From: Treponema sp. UBA1233
Lineage (GTDB): Bacteria; Spirochaetota; Spirochaetia; Treponematales; Treponemataceae
Assembly (NCBI GenBank): GCA_002309305.1
Contig: DBWR01000030.1
Span: 204-9,300, forward strand
Length of the DNA: 9,097 nt
Direction of reading: 5' to 3'
The notes beneath the pieces are model-generated. The model worked only from the letters and a program-made list of their open reading frames with translations. It was not told the origin of the DNA and ran no database searches. Numbering within the stretch: position 1 is the stretch's first letter; every line of letters begins with the position of its first letter. A program made the translations under genes and the position numbers. Of the stretch, positions 1 through 5,600 are shown one piece after another.

Positions 1-465
1 ATGAACATGCTCACAGGCCGCTTCGCACGCCCAACTGGAGAAAACAATGTAACAGCTTCTATGTGGCTCCACATCGGTGCCAACATGGACCAGAGGACAC
101 AGGTATTCATCGGTACCATGTCTGCAGCTGCTCTTGGACTCCGCCAGCTCGGAACAGAAGAAATCATGACTCTTGCAACTCCGGACGAAGCAAACCGCGC
201 AATCGGTACTTTGGACGAAGCAATCAAGAAGATCAACAAGCAGCGCGCTGACCTTGGTGCATACCAGAACCGCCTTGAAATGACAGTTGTTGGACTTGAC
301 ATCGGTGCAGAGAACCTCCAGGCATCTGAGAGCCGCATCCGCGACACAGACATGGCCAAGGAAGTTGTAGACTTTACAAAGAACCAGGTTCTGCAGCAGG
401 CTGGTACAGCTATGATCGCTCAGGCAAACCAGACTTCACAGAACGTTCTCTCTTTGCTCCAGTAG
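1..465 (+). CDS. flaB: FlaB flagellin, C-terminal part (5' end outside window)
   Basis: Core filament subunit of the spirochaete periplasmic flagellum. The 154 visible residues match the second half of treponemal FlaB (family length about 286 residues): the central NMLTGRF segment, HIGANMDQR, INKQRADLGAYQNRLE, and the C-terminal D0 helix with AENLQASESRIRDTDMAKE and a QVLQQAGTAMIAQAN-like stretch that packs in the filament core. The ATG at position 1 is internal (it corresponds to the M of the NMLTGRF region), so about 130 residues, including the N-terminal D0/D1 helices, lie upstream of the window. FlaB lacks a signal peptide and is exported through the flagellar type III apparatus. The gene stops at 463-465 and is followed by a strong terminator, so it is the last gene of its transcript. 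Which FlaB paralogue (FlaB1, 2 or 3) this is cannot be decided from this part. Confidence 0.95.
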   Translation: MNMLTGRFARPTGENNVTASMWLHIGANMDQRTQVFIGTMSAAALGLRQLGTEEIMTLATPDEANRAIGTLDEAIKKINKQRADLGAYQNRLEMTVVGLDIGAENLQASESRIRDTDMAKEVVDFTKNQVLQQAGTAMIAQANQTSQNVLSLLQ

Positions 466-474
466 AAAATGGAA

Positions 475-492
475 GGGTGGCTTAGGCTGCCC
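475..492 (+). other. Small hairpin after flaB stop
   Basis: GGGTGGC (475-481) and GCTGCCC (486-492) form a 7-bp stem with two G-U pairs and a TTAG loop, ten bases after the flaB stop codon. It has no T-run, so it is not itself a terminator. It may protect the 3' end of an abundant flagellin mRNA or pause polymerase ahead of the real terminator at 512-541; this role is inference. Confidence 0.45.
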
Positions 493-511
493 TCATAGTG
501 AAATGCCAAAT

Positions 512-541
512 AAAGGACATCTTTCGGGGTGTCCTTTTTTT
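512..541 (+). terminator. Rho-independent terminator of flaB
   Basis: AAAGGACA (512-519) pairs perfectly with TGTCCTTT (530-537), and T-rich sequence continues to about 542. The loop is ten bases. Placed 47 bases after the flaB stop, it should end the flaB transcript and isolate the lipoprotein gene that follows. Confidence 0.9.
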
Positions 542-601
542 TATTTAAAAAAGCGTTAAATTTTTGTCAAAAAACACCGGGGTCGACACCAATTATATAG
601 T

Positions 602-1138
602 ATGAAGTACTTGTTTTTGTTTTTGGCGGCTTTTTGGGCTGTCGTGTTGGTCTTTTCCGGCTGTACGTTGTTTTCTCTTACGGAAACAGTTGAATTCAGC
701 ATGGAAACAGAAGATGATGGTGTTTCCGGGTGTACTCAGGCTTTTGACGTATTTTGCGTCTCATCTCCGGATTTGGAACAGTATGCCCGTGTGGAAGGCG
801 GATGCAGATCCATTCAGTTTTCCGTGCCAAGGAATTACGTGTCGGCGGTTCTTGGGTATCCTGTGGTGGACGGGTTCAGACAGAGGCCGGTGGGAGCCGT
901 GTATCCTTATTCATGCCAAATGGACGTGACTGGAGGCTTTGTCGCTGAGGTTTTGGCCAGAATCTACCGTTTGTCGGAGGGCGGTGGAGTTCAGGATTAT
1001 GTTGCGCGATTCAACTGGCAGAGGCTCTATGACGAATGTGCGGTGTATGAGGATCCCTGGGTTTTGGACATGGACAGAATCGTAAAGTCGATAGCGAAGG
1101 GCTCGTTCAGGAAAAGCGATATTCAAATTAAGAATTAA
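602..1138 (+). CDS. Putative lipoprotein of unknown function, cysteine-rich
   Basis: I do not recognise the family. The 178-residue product begins with a typical bacterial lipoprotein signal: positive MK, a hydrophobic stretch over residues 3-18, and a lipobox F-S-G-C with the lipidated cysteine at residue 21, so it should be anchored in the inner or outer membrane facing the periplasm. The mature part has five more cysteines, near residues 44, 52, 68, 105 and 146, which could form disulfides in the periplasm. The start at 602 is fixed by the signal peptide. There is no Shine-Dalgarno sequence; instead a TATATA run lies directly before the ATG, though no -35 box at proper spacing was found. 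The last residues and the stop codon lie in a heptanucleotide repeat. It sits between the flaB terminator and the promoter of the next lipoprotein gene and is probably transcribed alone. Confidence 0.75.
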   Translation: MKYLFLFLAAFWAVVLVFSGCTLFSLTETVEFSMETEDDGVSGCTQAFDVFCVSSPDLEQYARVEGGCRSIQFSVPRNYVSAVLGYPVVDGFRQRPVGAVYPYSCQMDVTGGFVAEVLARIYRLSEGGGVQDYVARFNWQRLYDECAVYEDPWVLDMDRIVKSIAKGSFRKSDIQIKN

Positions 1139-1153
1139 GAATTATGAATTATG
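1126..1153 (+). repeat. Tandem heptanucleotide repeat, four units
   Basis: Four consecutive 7-base units: AATTAAG (1126-1132), AATTAAG (1133-1139), AATTATG (1140-1146), AATTATG (1147-1153), followed by a partial AATTG. The stop codon of the upstream lipoprotein gene (1136-1138) lies inside unit two. An in-frame ATG inside units four and five (1151) is a false upstream start for the next gene. Confidence 0.9.
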
Positions 1154-1162
1154 AATTGCTGT

Positions 1163-1191
1163 TTGAACCTTTGGAGAAAATGTGGTATATT
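1163..1191 (+). promoter_or_regulatory. Sigma70-type promoter with extended -10 for the lipoprotein / NusG_II / radA operon
   Basis: -35 TTGAAC (1163-1168), a 17-base spacer, then -10 TATATT (1186-1191) preceded by the extended element TGG (1183-1185). The predicted start site, about seven bases after the -10 box, falls at 1197-1199, on or next to the ATG at 1199, so the mRNA may be leaderless. Position and consensus are read directly; activity is inference. Confidence 0.65.
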
Positions 1192-1198
1192 TATGTAT

Positions 1199-2362
1199 AT
1201 GAAAAATAGAAAACTGCTGATTGCTATTTCTCTTGTTGTTTTTGGGCTGCTTGCTTCATGTAACGGCAAAAAAAGCAAATCTCCCCTTGGCGACATGATG
1301 GAACTTAAACCCGTGCAGAAAAGCCATGTGTGGTATTATTTTTCTGATACGAATTTTCATACCGTTGACTTGCCCCAACATTCCCCATACGTTGTGGAAA
1401 AGGCATGGACGGAAGTGGTGCGAATTACTTCAGCTTCCACTTCACCAGATCCATCTATTGGCTATGCGCTTGTTAACAGGCTTGGAATGTTGACCCTTGA
1501 TGAAGACGGTCCCACACTGCATACAGATGCCTCGATTTTTACCGGGGTTACGGCGGATTCACTTGTGTTCAGTAACAAGACACCGCTTTTCTACCTCTAC
1601 CGCAGCAGTTTCTTTAACGTGGACTTTGAAAAATCCATCACGAATGCGGTTCAGCCTTCACGTCCGTTTCTAGTTGAATATGATCCTGTGGCAAAGCAGT
1701 TTTTTCCTCTTGTTGCATACGACAACCTCAAGCTGGGTGATGACGAGCAGATTGCAGGCTATTTCTGGGATGGGGAAACATGGGCCTGTTCTGCAAAAAA
1801 GGTTGTGGACAATCATGTAAGCTTTTCATATTTTTACTGGCAACCCTATGCTCCGCTGACAGACCTTTCTCCGGCACTGGCAAATCCTGATTTGTTTTCA
1901 TTCAGGACATCAACGGAGGAAGAATACAGGAACCTTTCGATGCCCAAGGCGTTTTCTGCGGCTCCCGACGACTTGAAGAAACTGTGCTCTTCAATTCCAA
2001 GCGAGTTTACTGTTTCAGTTTTGTGGAAGGATGGTTCAGGAACTTCGGCTGTCAGTTACTATCAGCAGGGCTCAAATTCTGTTCCGCTCATGGCAAACGG
2101 GGCGTCCTCGGGCAAATACAGTACGCTTATTTTTGCAGACGGAACCACATACATCACAAGGACTTCGGATAACGGAGAAAACCAGGATGTTACGGCATTC
2201 AGGCTTCCTCTTTTACCGGCGGGCTATGTTTACGGAGATTTTGCGCTTGCGGGTGACAGCCTTTATGTGGCGTGGGAGGAATCTAGCTTCTACAAGACAG
2301 GCAGAACCGGTTTCCTCAAGGTGAATCTGATTTCGGTACTTGAACAGGTCAAAGCCTCGTGA
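1199..2362 (+). CDS. Putative lipoprotein of unknown function, 387 residues
   Basis: I do not recognise the family. From the ATG at 1199 the product starts with a clean lipoprotein signal: MKNRK, a hydrophobic core over residues 6-18, lipobox L-A-S-C with the acceptor cysteine at residue 21, then a lysine-rich linker NGKKSKS. The longer reading from 1151 adds 16 residues that would spoil the signal peptide and begins inside a repeat, so 1199 is preferred. The mature part is rich in aromatic residues and short alternating beta-like stretches with glycine turns (for example the segments around FWDGETWACS and FADGTTYITR), which would suit a beta-propeller or beta-sandwich, but this is only an impression. 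It has no proper Shine-Dalgarno at 1199; a GGAG at 1173-1176 is too far away. It overlaps the next gene by four bases (GTGA), implying translational coupling with the NusG_II protein. Confidence 0.75.
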   Translation: MKNRKLLIAISLVVFGLLASCNGKKSKSPLGDMMELKPVQKSHVWYYFSDTNFHTVDLPQHSPYVVEKAWTEVVRITSASTSPDPSIGYALVNRLGMLTLDEDGPTLHTDASIFTGVTADSLVFSNKTPLFYLYRSSFFNVDFEKSITNAVQPSRPFLVEYDPVAKQFFPLVAYDNLKLGDDEQIAGYFWDGETWACSAKKVVDNHVSFSYFYWQPYAPLTDLSPALANPDLFSFRTSTEEEYRNLSMPKAFSAAPDDLKKLCSSIPSEFTVSVLWKDGSGTSAVSYYQQGSNSVPLMANGASSGKYSTLIFADGTTYITRTSDNGENQDVTAFRLPLLPAGYVYGDFALAGDSLYVAWEESSFYKTGRTGFLKVNLISVLEQVKAS

Positions 2363-2736
2363 AAAACAAAGCGGGATTTCGTCCGGGCGATTTTGTCGTA
2401 ATCCTCCTGTGCATTGCGCTGGCATTTGGTTCGTTCATGCTGATAAAGGCCCACAGCGGCGGAAAAAAGATTCTTGTAATTCAGGCCATGGGAAAGGAAT
2501 ATACCTATCCTCTTGATCAGGATGCGACCTATCAGATTAATGGCAGGCTTGGTGTGTCCGTTATAGAGGTGAGCGAGGGCAAAGTTCGTTTTCTTGAATC
2601 ACCATGTCCCACAAAATCCTGCGTCCAGCATGCGGCGATTTCTGCGGCGGGTCAGTGGAGTGCATGTCTTCCAAATGAGGTCCTCGTTCAGATTCAGGGA
2701 GAAGATTCAGATGAAGTGGATGCCCTTTCGTTTTAG
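2359..2736 (+). CDS. Stand-alone NusG domain II protein, membrane-anchored
   Basis: The 125-residue protein has one N-terminal membrane segment at about residues 11-29 with a positively charged start, then a single NusG_II domain at about residues 36-112. Family features visible are the GKEYTYPL segment, a GxxGVSVIEV strand, the SPCPTKSCV cysteine pair (Cys83 and Cys88) and the CLPNEVLVQI ending with Cys103. NusG_II is the domain inserted in NusG of some thermophiles; it also exists as a separate secreted or membrane-tethered protein in Firmicutes and treponemes, where its role is not established. The membrane segment suggests the domain faces the periplasm rather than binding RNA polymerase. 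The start is a GTG overlapping the upstream stop by four bases; there is no other usable start and no strong ribosome site, so translation probably depends on the upstream gene. A true NusG is encoded about 4 kb downstream. Confidence 0.85.
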   Translation: MKNKAGFRPGDFVVILLCIALAFGSFMLIKAHSGGKKILVIQAMGKEYTYPLDQDATYQINGRLGVSVIEVSEGKVRFLESPCPTKSCVQHAAISAAGQWSACLPNEVLVQIQGEDSDEVDALSF

Positions 2737-2752
2737 CATGAATCATTCAAAA

Positions 2753-2758
2753 AAGGAG
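2753..2758 (+). promoter_or_regulatory. Ribosome binding site of radA
   Basis: AAGGAG eight bases before the ATG at 2767, in the 30-base gap after the NusG_II gene. It shows that this gene, unlike the lipoprotein genes, uses a canonical Shine-Dalgarno signal, and it fixes the start. Confidence 0.85.
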
Positions 2759-2766
2759 TTGGTTTT

Positions 2767-4128
2767 ATGGCAAAGAAAAAAGGAAGTATAGTATATAAAT
2801 GTTCAAGCTGCGGATATACGCAACCTGCATGGCTTGGAAAATGTCCCCAGTGCGGCGAGTGGAATACAATGGAGGAATGCATCGTAGATCCGAATGCTGC
2901 TTCTCCAAGGATGAATGCTGATGGAACGTCAAAAAAAGCTTGTCCTGTCCCCCTTTCTAAAATTCAGGTTCAGTCTGAAGGCAGAATTTCTACCGGCAAT
3001 GTGGAATTTGACCGTGTGCTTGGTGGCGGTGCGGTAAAGTGTTCGGCTGTTCTCCTTGGTGGTGAGCCTGGCATCGGAAAGTCAACGCTTTTAATTCAAA
3101 CTGCGGCTTCGGTTTTGTCCGGAATGGACAAGGCCCGTGTCCTCTATGTCTCTGGGGAAGAATCTGCCTCACAGATCAAAAGCCGTGCCATTCGACTTGG
3201 ACTCAAGGTGGATTCCCTGGAGATTCTGTGTACCCTTCGTCTTGAGGATATCCTTGATGCACTTGATTCACTTAATCCACTTCTTGTGATAATCGATTCG
3301 ATTCAAACCGTCTATTCCGTTGAGGCCGGTGTGGTGCCCGGTACCGTAAGCCAGCTCAAATACTGTGCCAATGAACTCATCTCCTGGGTAAAGGAAAGGG
3401 ACAGCGTGCTTATCATGACCGCCCATGTCACAAAGGATGGAACGATTGCGGGGCCCAAAAGCCTGGAGCACATGGTTGATACCGTCATTTCGTTTGAGCG
3501 CAACAACGATGAGGTTAGGTTCCTGCGTGCCATGAAAAACCGCTTTGGTTCAATTGACGAACTGGGCATTTTCCAGATGGACGGAGACGGCCTTAACCCC
3601 GTTCAGGATCCTTCTTCGCTCTTTTTGACAAGGAGACAGGGGGCATTGCCGGCTGGGGTGGCCTGTGTGCCTGTGTTTGAGGGAAGCCGTGTCTTTGTGG
3701 TGGAAGTTCAGGCCCTGACGGTTCCTGCCAAGGCATCGATGAACCGCGTGTATTCCGACAAGGTTGATTCAGCCCGTATAAGCCGTGTTGCTGCTGTACT
3801 GGAAAAGAGGGCGGGCATCCAGTTTTCCGACCAGGACATCTACATCAATGTTGCCGGTGGTGTGCGCCTTACCGAAAGTGCCATTGATGCGGCTTTGGCG
3901 GCGGCCCTGTATTCGGCTAGAACCAACATCCCCCTCCCTGAGCAGACCGTCGTTGTGGGTGAGCTTTCGCTTGCAGGAGAAATCAGACCAGTGTCCAAAC
4001 TAAAGCAGAGGCTAAAGGCCGCCAAAGAACTGGGATTTTCCCGCGCCGTGGCCCCTTCGTCAGAGGAGGATGCCGTAGCGGTGGATTCAATCAAAAACCT
4101 TGTCCAGGCCCTTTTTTCTGGAAAATAA
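2767..4128 (+). CDS. radA: DNA repair and recombination ATPase RadA
   Basis: RadA (also called Sms) is a RecA-like, hexameric helicase-type ATPase that extends and processes recombination intermediates and branched DNA in the cytoplasm. All family parts are present in 453 residues, the usual length: an N-terminal C4 zinc finger (Cys12, Cys15, Cys26, Cys29); Walker A GEPGIGKST at about residues 99-107; Walker B LLVIIDS at about 172-178; the RadA signature KNRFG at 257-261; and a C-terminal Lon-protease-like domain (about 300-450) ending in GELSLAGEIRPV and a KAAKELGFSRAVAPS-like stretch. The Lon-like part is structural and is not expected to have protease activity. The gene lies last in the presumed lipoprotein / NusG_II / radA transcript. 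No good terminator follows; only an A/T-rich stretch is seen before the promoter at 4171. Confidence 0.97.
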   Translation: MAKKKGSIVYKCSSCGYTQPAWLGKCPQCGEWNTMEECIVDPNAASPRMNADGTSKKACPVPLSKIQVQSEGRISTGNVEFDRVLGGGAVKCSAVLLGGEPGIGKSTLLIQTAASVLSGMDKARVLYVSGEESASQIKSRAIRLGLKVDSLEILCTLRLEDILDALDSLNPLLVIIDSIQTVYSVEAGVVPGTVSQLKYCANELISWVKERDSVLIMTAHVTKDGTIAGPKSLEHMVDTVISFERNNDEVRFLRAMKNRFGSIDELGIFQMDGDGLNPVQDPSSLFLTRRQGALPAGVACVPVFEGSRVFVVEVQALTVPAKASMNRVYSDKVDSARISRVAAVLEKRAGIQFSDQDIYINVAGGVRLTESAIDAALAAALYSARTNIPLPEQTVVVGELSLAGEIRPVSKLKQRLKAAKELGFSRAVAPSSEEDAVAVDSIKNLVQALFSGK

Positions 4129-4170
4129 ATAAAATTATTGAAATAAAATGTAAATCTTTATTAAAAAAAC

Positions 4171-4199
4171 TTGACAATTAATCTTGATTGGAGTATATT
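4171..4199 (+). promoter_or_regulatory. Strong sigma70-type promoter for a short RNA
   Basis: Perfect -35 TTGACA (4171-4176), 17-base spacer, -10 TATATT (4194-4199). The predicted start is near A4206. It is one of the two best promoters in the window, and what it drives directly is not a protein gene but the folded element at 4206-4302. Confidence 0.8.
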
Positions 4200-4205
4200 A
4201 AAAAT

Positions 4206-4302
4206 AGCTTGTAAATAAGCTGATAAACTCTCTCCGATGTCCGAGAAATCGGACGGTAGAGGTCTCGAATGGCGTTGCTGTTTGGGACCTCTATTCTTTT
4301 TT
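4206..4302 (+). ncRNA. Candidate small RNA or attenuator leader, about 97 nt
   Basis: Three hairpins follow the promoter: AGCTT/AAGCT (4206-4210 with 4217-4221); GTCCGA-GAAA-TCGGAC (4239-4254), a perfect 6-bp stem with a GNRA tetraloop; and the terminator stem from 4257. CTCT (4228-4231) could pair with AGAG (4258-4261), enclosing the GNRA hairpin, but those bases are also part of the terminator stem, so the two folds exclude each other, as in a riboswitch or attenuator. I match it to no known class: it lacks the signal recognition particle RNA, tmRNA and common riboswitch motifs I know. It may be a free sRNA ending at 4302 or a leader that conditionally reads into the rod RNA and cysE. The RNA call is inference from promoter, folds and terminator. 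Confidence 0.6.
4257..4302 (+). terminator. Strong intrinsic terminator of the 4206 RNA
   Basis: TAGAGGTC (4257-4264) pairs with GACCTCTA (4286-4293). The stem can extend inward through TCGAA with TTTGG (4265-4269, 4281-4285), giving about 13 pairs. TTCTTTTTT follows at 4294-4302. It is among the clearest terminators in the window. Confidence 0.88.
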
Positions 4303-4305
4303 GTG

Positions 4306-4323
4306 TGCCAGATTGGCATTTTT
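4306..4323 (+). terminator. Second, small terminator-like hairpin
   Basis: TGCCA (4306-4310), loop GAT, TGGCA (4314-4318), then TTTTT (4319-4323). The stem is short, but its place right after the first terminator suggests a tandem back-up that limits read-through toward cysE. Confidence 0.5.
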
Positions 4324-4391
4324 CGCTCCTGTGTGAAATGAGTAGTGGAAGGTAAGTGTTCGAAAAAAAGGAATAGGAATCACGATGTGAC

Positions 4392-4552
4392 AGAGGGGGC
4401 ATTGCAATGTAGGCGGGGTTCGTGACAAGAATGCATTTGCAAGGGTTGTATTGTGTGTCCTGAATGGTTTGCTGTGGGAATTATGTCAAAAGGTTTGTCC
4501 CGGCTCATGCAGGCTTGGCACGGTTCCCGCCGTGAATGGAAATGCCCCCTCT
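4392..4552 (+). ncRNA. Candidate rod-like structured RNA, 6S-like architecture (161 nt)
   Basis: Nested inverted repeats build one long rod. A perfect 12-bp closing helix joins 4392-4403 (AGAGGGGGCATT) with 4541-4552. Next come GGCGGG/CCCGCC (4412-4417, 4526-4531), a symmetric GTT/GTT internal loop, CGTG/CACG (4421-4424, 4519-4522), an A-G mismatch, CAAG/CTTG (4426-4429, 4514-4517), an AA/GG mismatch and TGCAT/ATGCA (4432-4436, 4507-4511). The 70-nt apex includes a possible GGGA/TCCC hairpin (4476-4479, 4498-4501). Length and rod-plus-bulge shape fit 6S RNA, which mimics an open promoter and binds RNA polymerase, but I see no decisive 6S sequence signature. The + strand is favoured because its mismatches are mostly G-A type and one is U-G. 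No good promoter lies just upstream on either strand, so it may be processed from the 4171 transcript. Confidence 0.5.
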
Positions 4553-4653
4553 ATAAACATATAATTACTAAGTTTCATTTATATATGCACTTGCCTTTCA
4601 CAGGACAATTTTCCACCCTTTACGTTTTCCTATTATTTTGCTATTATATCCCC
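4553..4653 (+). other. Non-coding stretch before cysE
   Basis: An A/T-rich stretch between the rod fold and cysE. A TATAAT occurs at 4560-4565 with a poor -35 (TGGAAA, 4537-4542, spacer 17) that would fall inside the rod fold; this may be chance. Apart from the cysE promoter at its right end I see no gene. The cysE reading frame happens to stay open back to 4453, through the rod fold, which I treat as accidental. Confidence 0.5.
4619..4647 (+). promoter_or_regulatory. Extended -10 promoter of cysE
   Basis: -35-like TTTACG (4619-4624, four of six consensus bases), 17-base spacer, extended element TGC (4639-4641), -10 TATTAT (4642-4647). The predicted start seven bases on is 4654, exactly the A of the first sensible cysE ATG, which points to a leaderless mRNA. 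Confidence 0.55.
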
Positions 4654-5529
4654 ATGCTTTGTGATGAAAAGACAGAAGACATGCATTCAATTGACAATGC
4701 TGTCAACAATATATTGGAATCCTACAACAAGTATGGCGGAATCAATCTGGAAGAGGCGAATGAGTTTCCGAACCGTCAGAATGTTGTGGAAATTCTGCGC
4801 GACATAATCAGCCTGATTTTCCCTGGTTTCAGGACTGCAGAGGACATTGACTGTGAGACCCTGCGTTTTGTAACAGGCCAAAAGGTCAACCGCATTATAT
4901 CCATGCTTACCCGTGAGATTAAAAAGGCTTTGATTTATGTTACCCAGGATGCCGAGGTTTCCAACTGCCACTGTTTCAGCCTTGCAAAAAAGACGGCACA
5001 GGCGTTAATAGAAGAAATTCCTGAAATACGAAGGAAGGTCGGTCTGGACGTTCAGGCTGCGTTTCAGGGCGATCCTGCCGCAAAATCCACTGAGGAAGTC
5101 ATCGTTTCATATCCGGGGCTTGAGGCCATCGTCGTTTACCGCATTGCACGTTTCCTGTGTGTAAGTGGAGTGCCTGTCATTCCCAGAATCATGAGCGAAT
5201 ATGCGCACGGTAAGACCGGAATCGACATAAACCCAGGTGCCAACATCGGCGAAAGCTTTTTCATTGACCATGGAACCGGTGTCGTAATCGGCGAGTCATG
5301 CTCCATCGGCAACAACGTAAAGATTTACCAGGGCGTAACTCTCGGGGCCCTAAGCGTCAAAAAGGAACTGATGAACAAAAAGCGCCATCCCACAATCGAA
5401 GACAACGTCACAATCTACGCAAATGCCACGATTTTGGGCGGTGAAACTGTAATTGGCGAAGGCAGCACGATCGGGGGTAATACCTGGGTTACCAAGTCCG
5501 TTCCTCCGCACACCCTGCTTACACAGTAA
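4654..5529 (+). CDS. cysE: Serine O-acetyltransferase
   Basis: Transfers acetyl from acetyl-CoA to L-serine, giving O-acetylserine, the acceptor for sulfide in cysteine synthesis; cytoplasmic. From the chosen start it has 291 residues: an alpha-helical N-terminal domain (about 1-170), then a left-handed beta-helix of hexapeptide repeats (about 185-288). Catalytic features seen are the FIDHGTGVVIGE motif with Asp205 and His206, the GVTLGA turn, and RHP with His245 at the acetyl-CoA site. The pattern (long N-terminal domain, GIDINPGA, IYQGVTLGALS) matches the EpsC-like group also found in Bacteroidetes and Firmicutes rather than enterobacterial CysE. The C-terminus stops soon after VPPHT, without the longer tail usual in the family. 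No Shine-Dalgarno precedes 4654 or the alternative ATG at 4681 (282 residues); the promoter position favours 4654. A terminator follows directly. Confidence 0.92.
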   Translation: MLCDEKTEDMHSIDNAVNNILESYNKYGGINLEEANEFPNRQNVVEILRDIISLIFPGFRTAEDIDCETLRFVTGQKVNRIISMLTREIKKALIYVTQDAEVSNCHCFSLAKKTAQALIEEIPEIRRKVGLDVQAAFQGDPAAKSTEEVIVSYPGLEAIVVYRIARFLCVSGVPVIPRIMSEYAHGKTGIDINPGANIGESFFIDHGTGVVIGESCSIGNNVKIYQGVTLGALSVKKELMNKKRHPTIEDNVTIYANATILGGETVIGEGSTIGGNTWVTKSVPPHTLLTQ

Positions 5530-5561
5530 AAAATCCGGTTTTAACGGTAAAATCGGGTTTT
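5530..5561 (+). terminator. Terminator of cysE
   Basis: CCGGTTTTA (5535-5543), loop ACGG, TAAAATCGG (5548-5556) form a 9-bp stem with one G-U pair. The flanking A-run and T-run (5530-5533, 5558-5561) extend it and give a T-tract. It begins within a base of the cysE stop codon. Confidence 0.8.
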
Positions 5562-5565
5562 GATA

Positions 5566-5594
5566 TTGACATAATTCTTGAATTCCAGTATAGT
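5566..5594 (+). promoter_or_regulatory. Promoter of the tRNA-Thr / rpmG / tRNA-Trp / secE / nusG / ribosomal protein cluster
   Basis: Perfect -35 TTGACA (5566-5571), 17-base spacer, -10 TATAGT (5589-5594). The predicted start is about A5601, 29 bases before tRNA-Thr. It is the only strong promoter I see upstream of the whole right-hand cluster, so the tRNAs and mRNAs are probably cotranscribed and cut apart. Confidence 0.85.
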
Positions 5595-5600
5595 TGCTAA

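Noticed and set aside
1151..1198. Start of the second lipoprotein at 1151
   Set aside because: It begins inside the heptad repeat, lies upstream of the promoter, and would put 16 non-signal residues before a perfect lipoprotein signal.
4129..4170. Terminator after radA
   Set aside because: Only A/T-rich sequence with a weak AATAAA/TTTATT pairing; no G/C stem with a T-run.
4178..4402. 74-residue reverse-strand frame over the intergenic region
   Set aside because: It runs through the promoter, hairpins and terminator of the + strand RNA, with no recognisable domain or ribosome site.
4560..4565. TATAAT as a promoter between the rod RNA and cysE
   Set aside because: The best -35 at 17-base spacing is TGGAAA, inside the rod fold; the promoter at 4619-4647 explains cysE better.
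4453..4653. N-terminal extension of the cysE frame back to 4453
   Set aside because: The extra 67 residues have no acetyltransferase character, run through the structured RNA fold, lack a ribosome site, and are followed by a promoter just before 4654.
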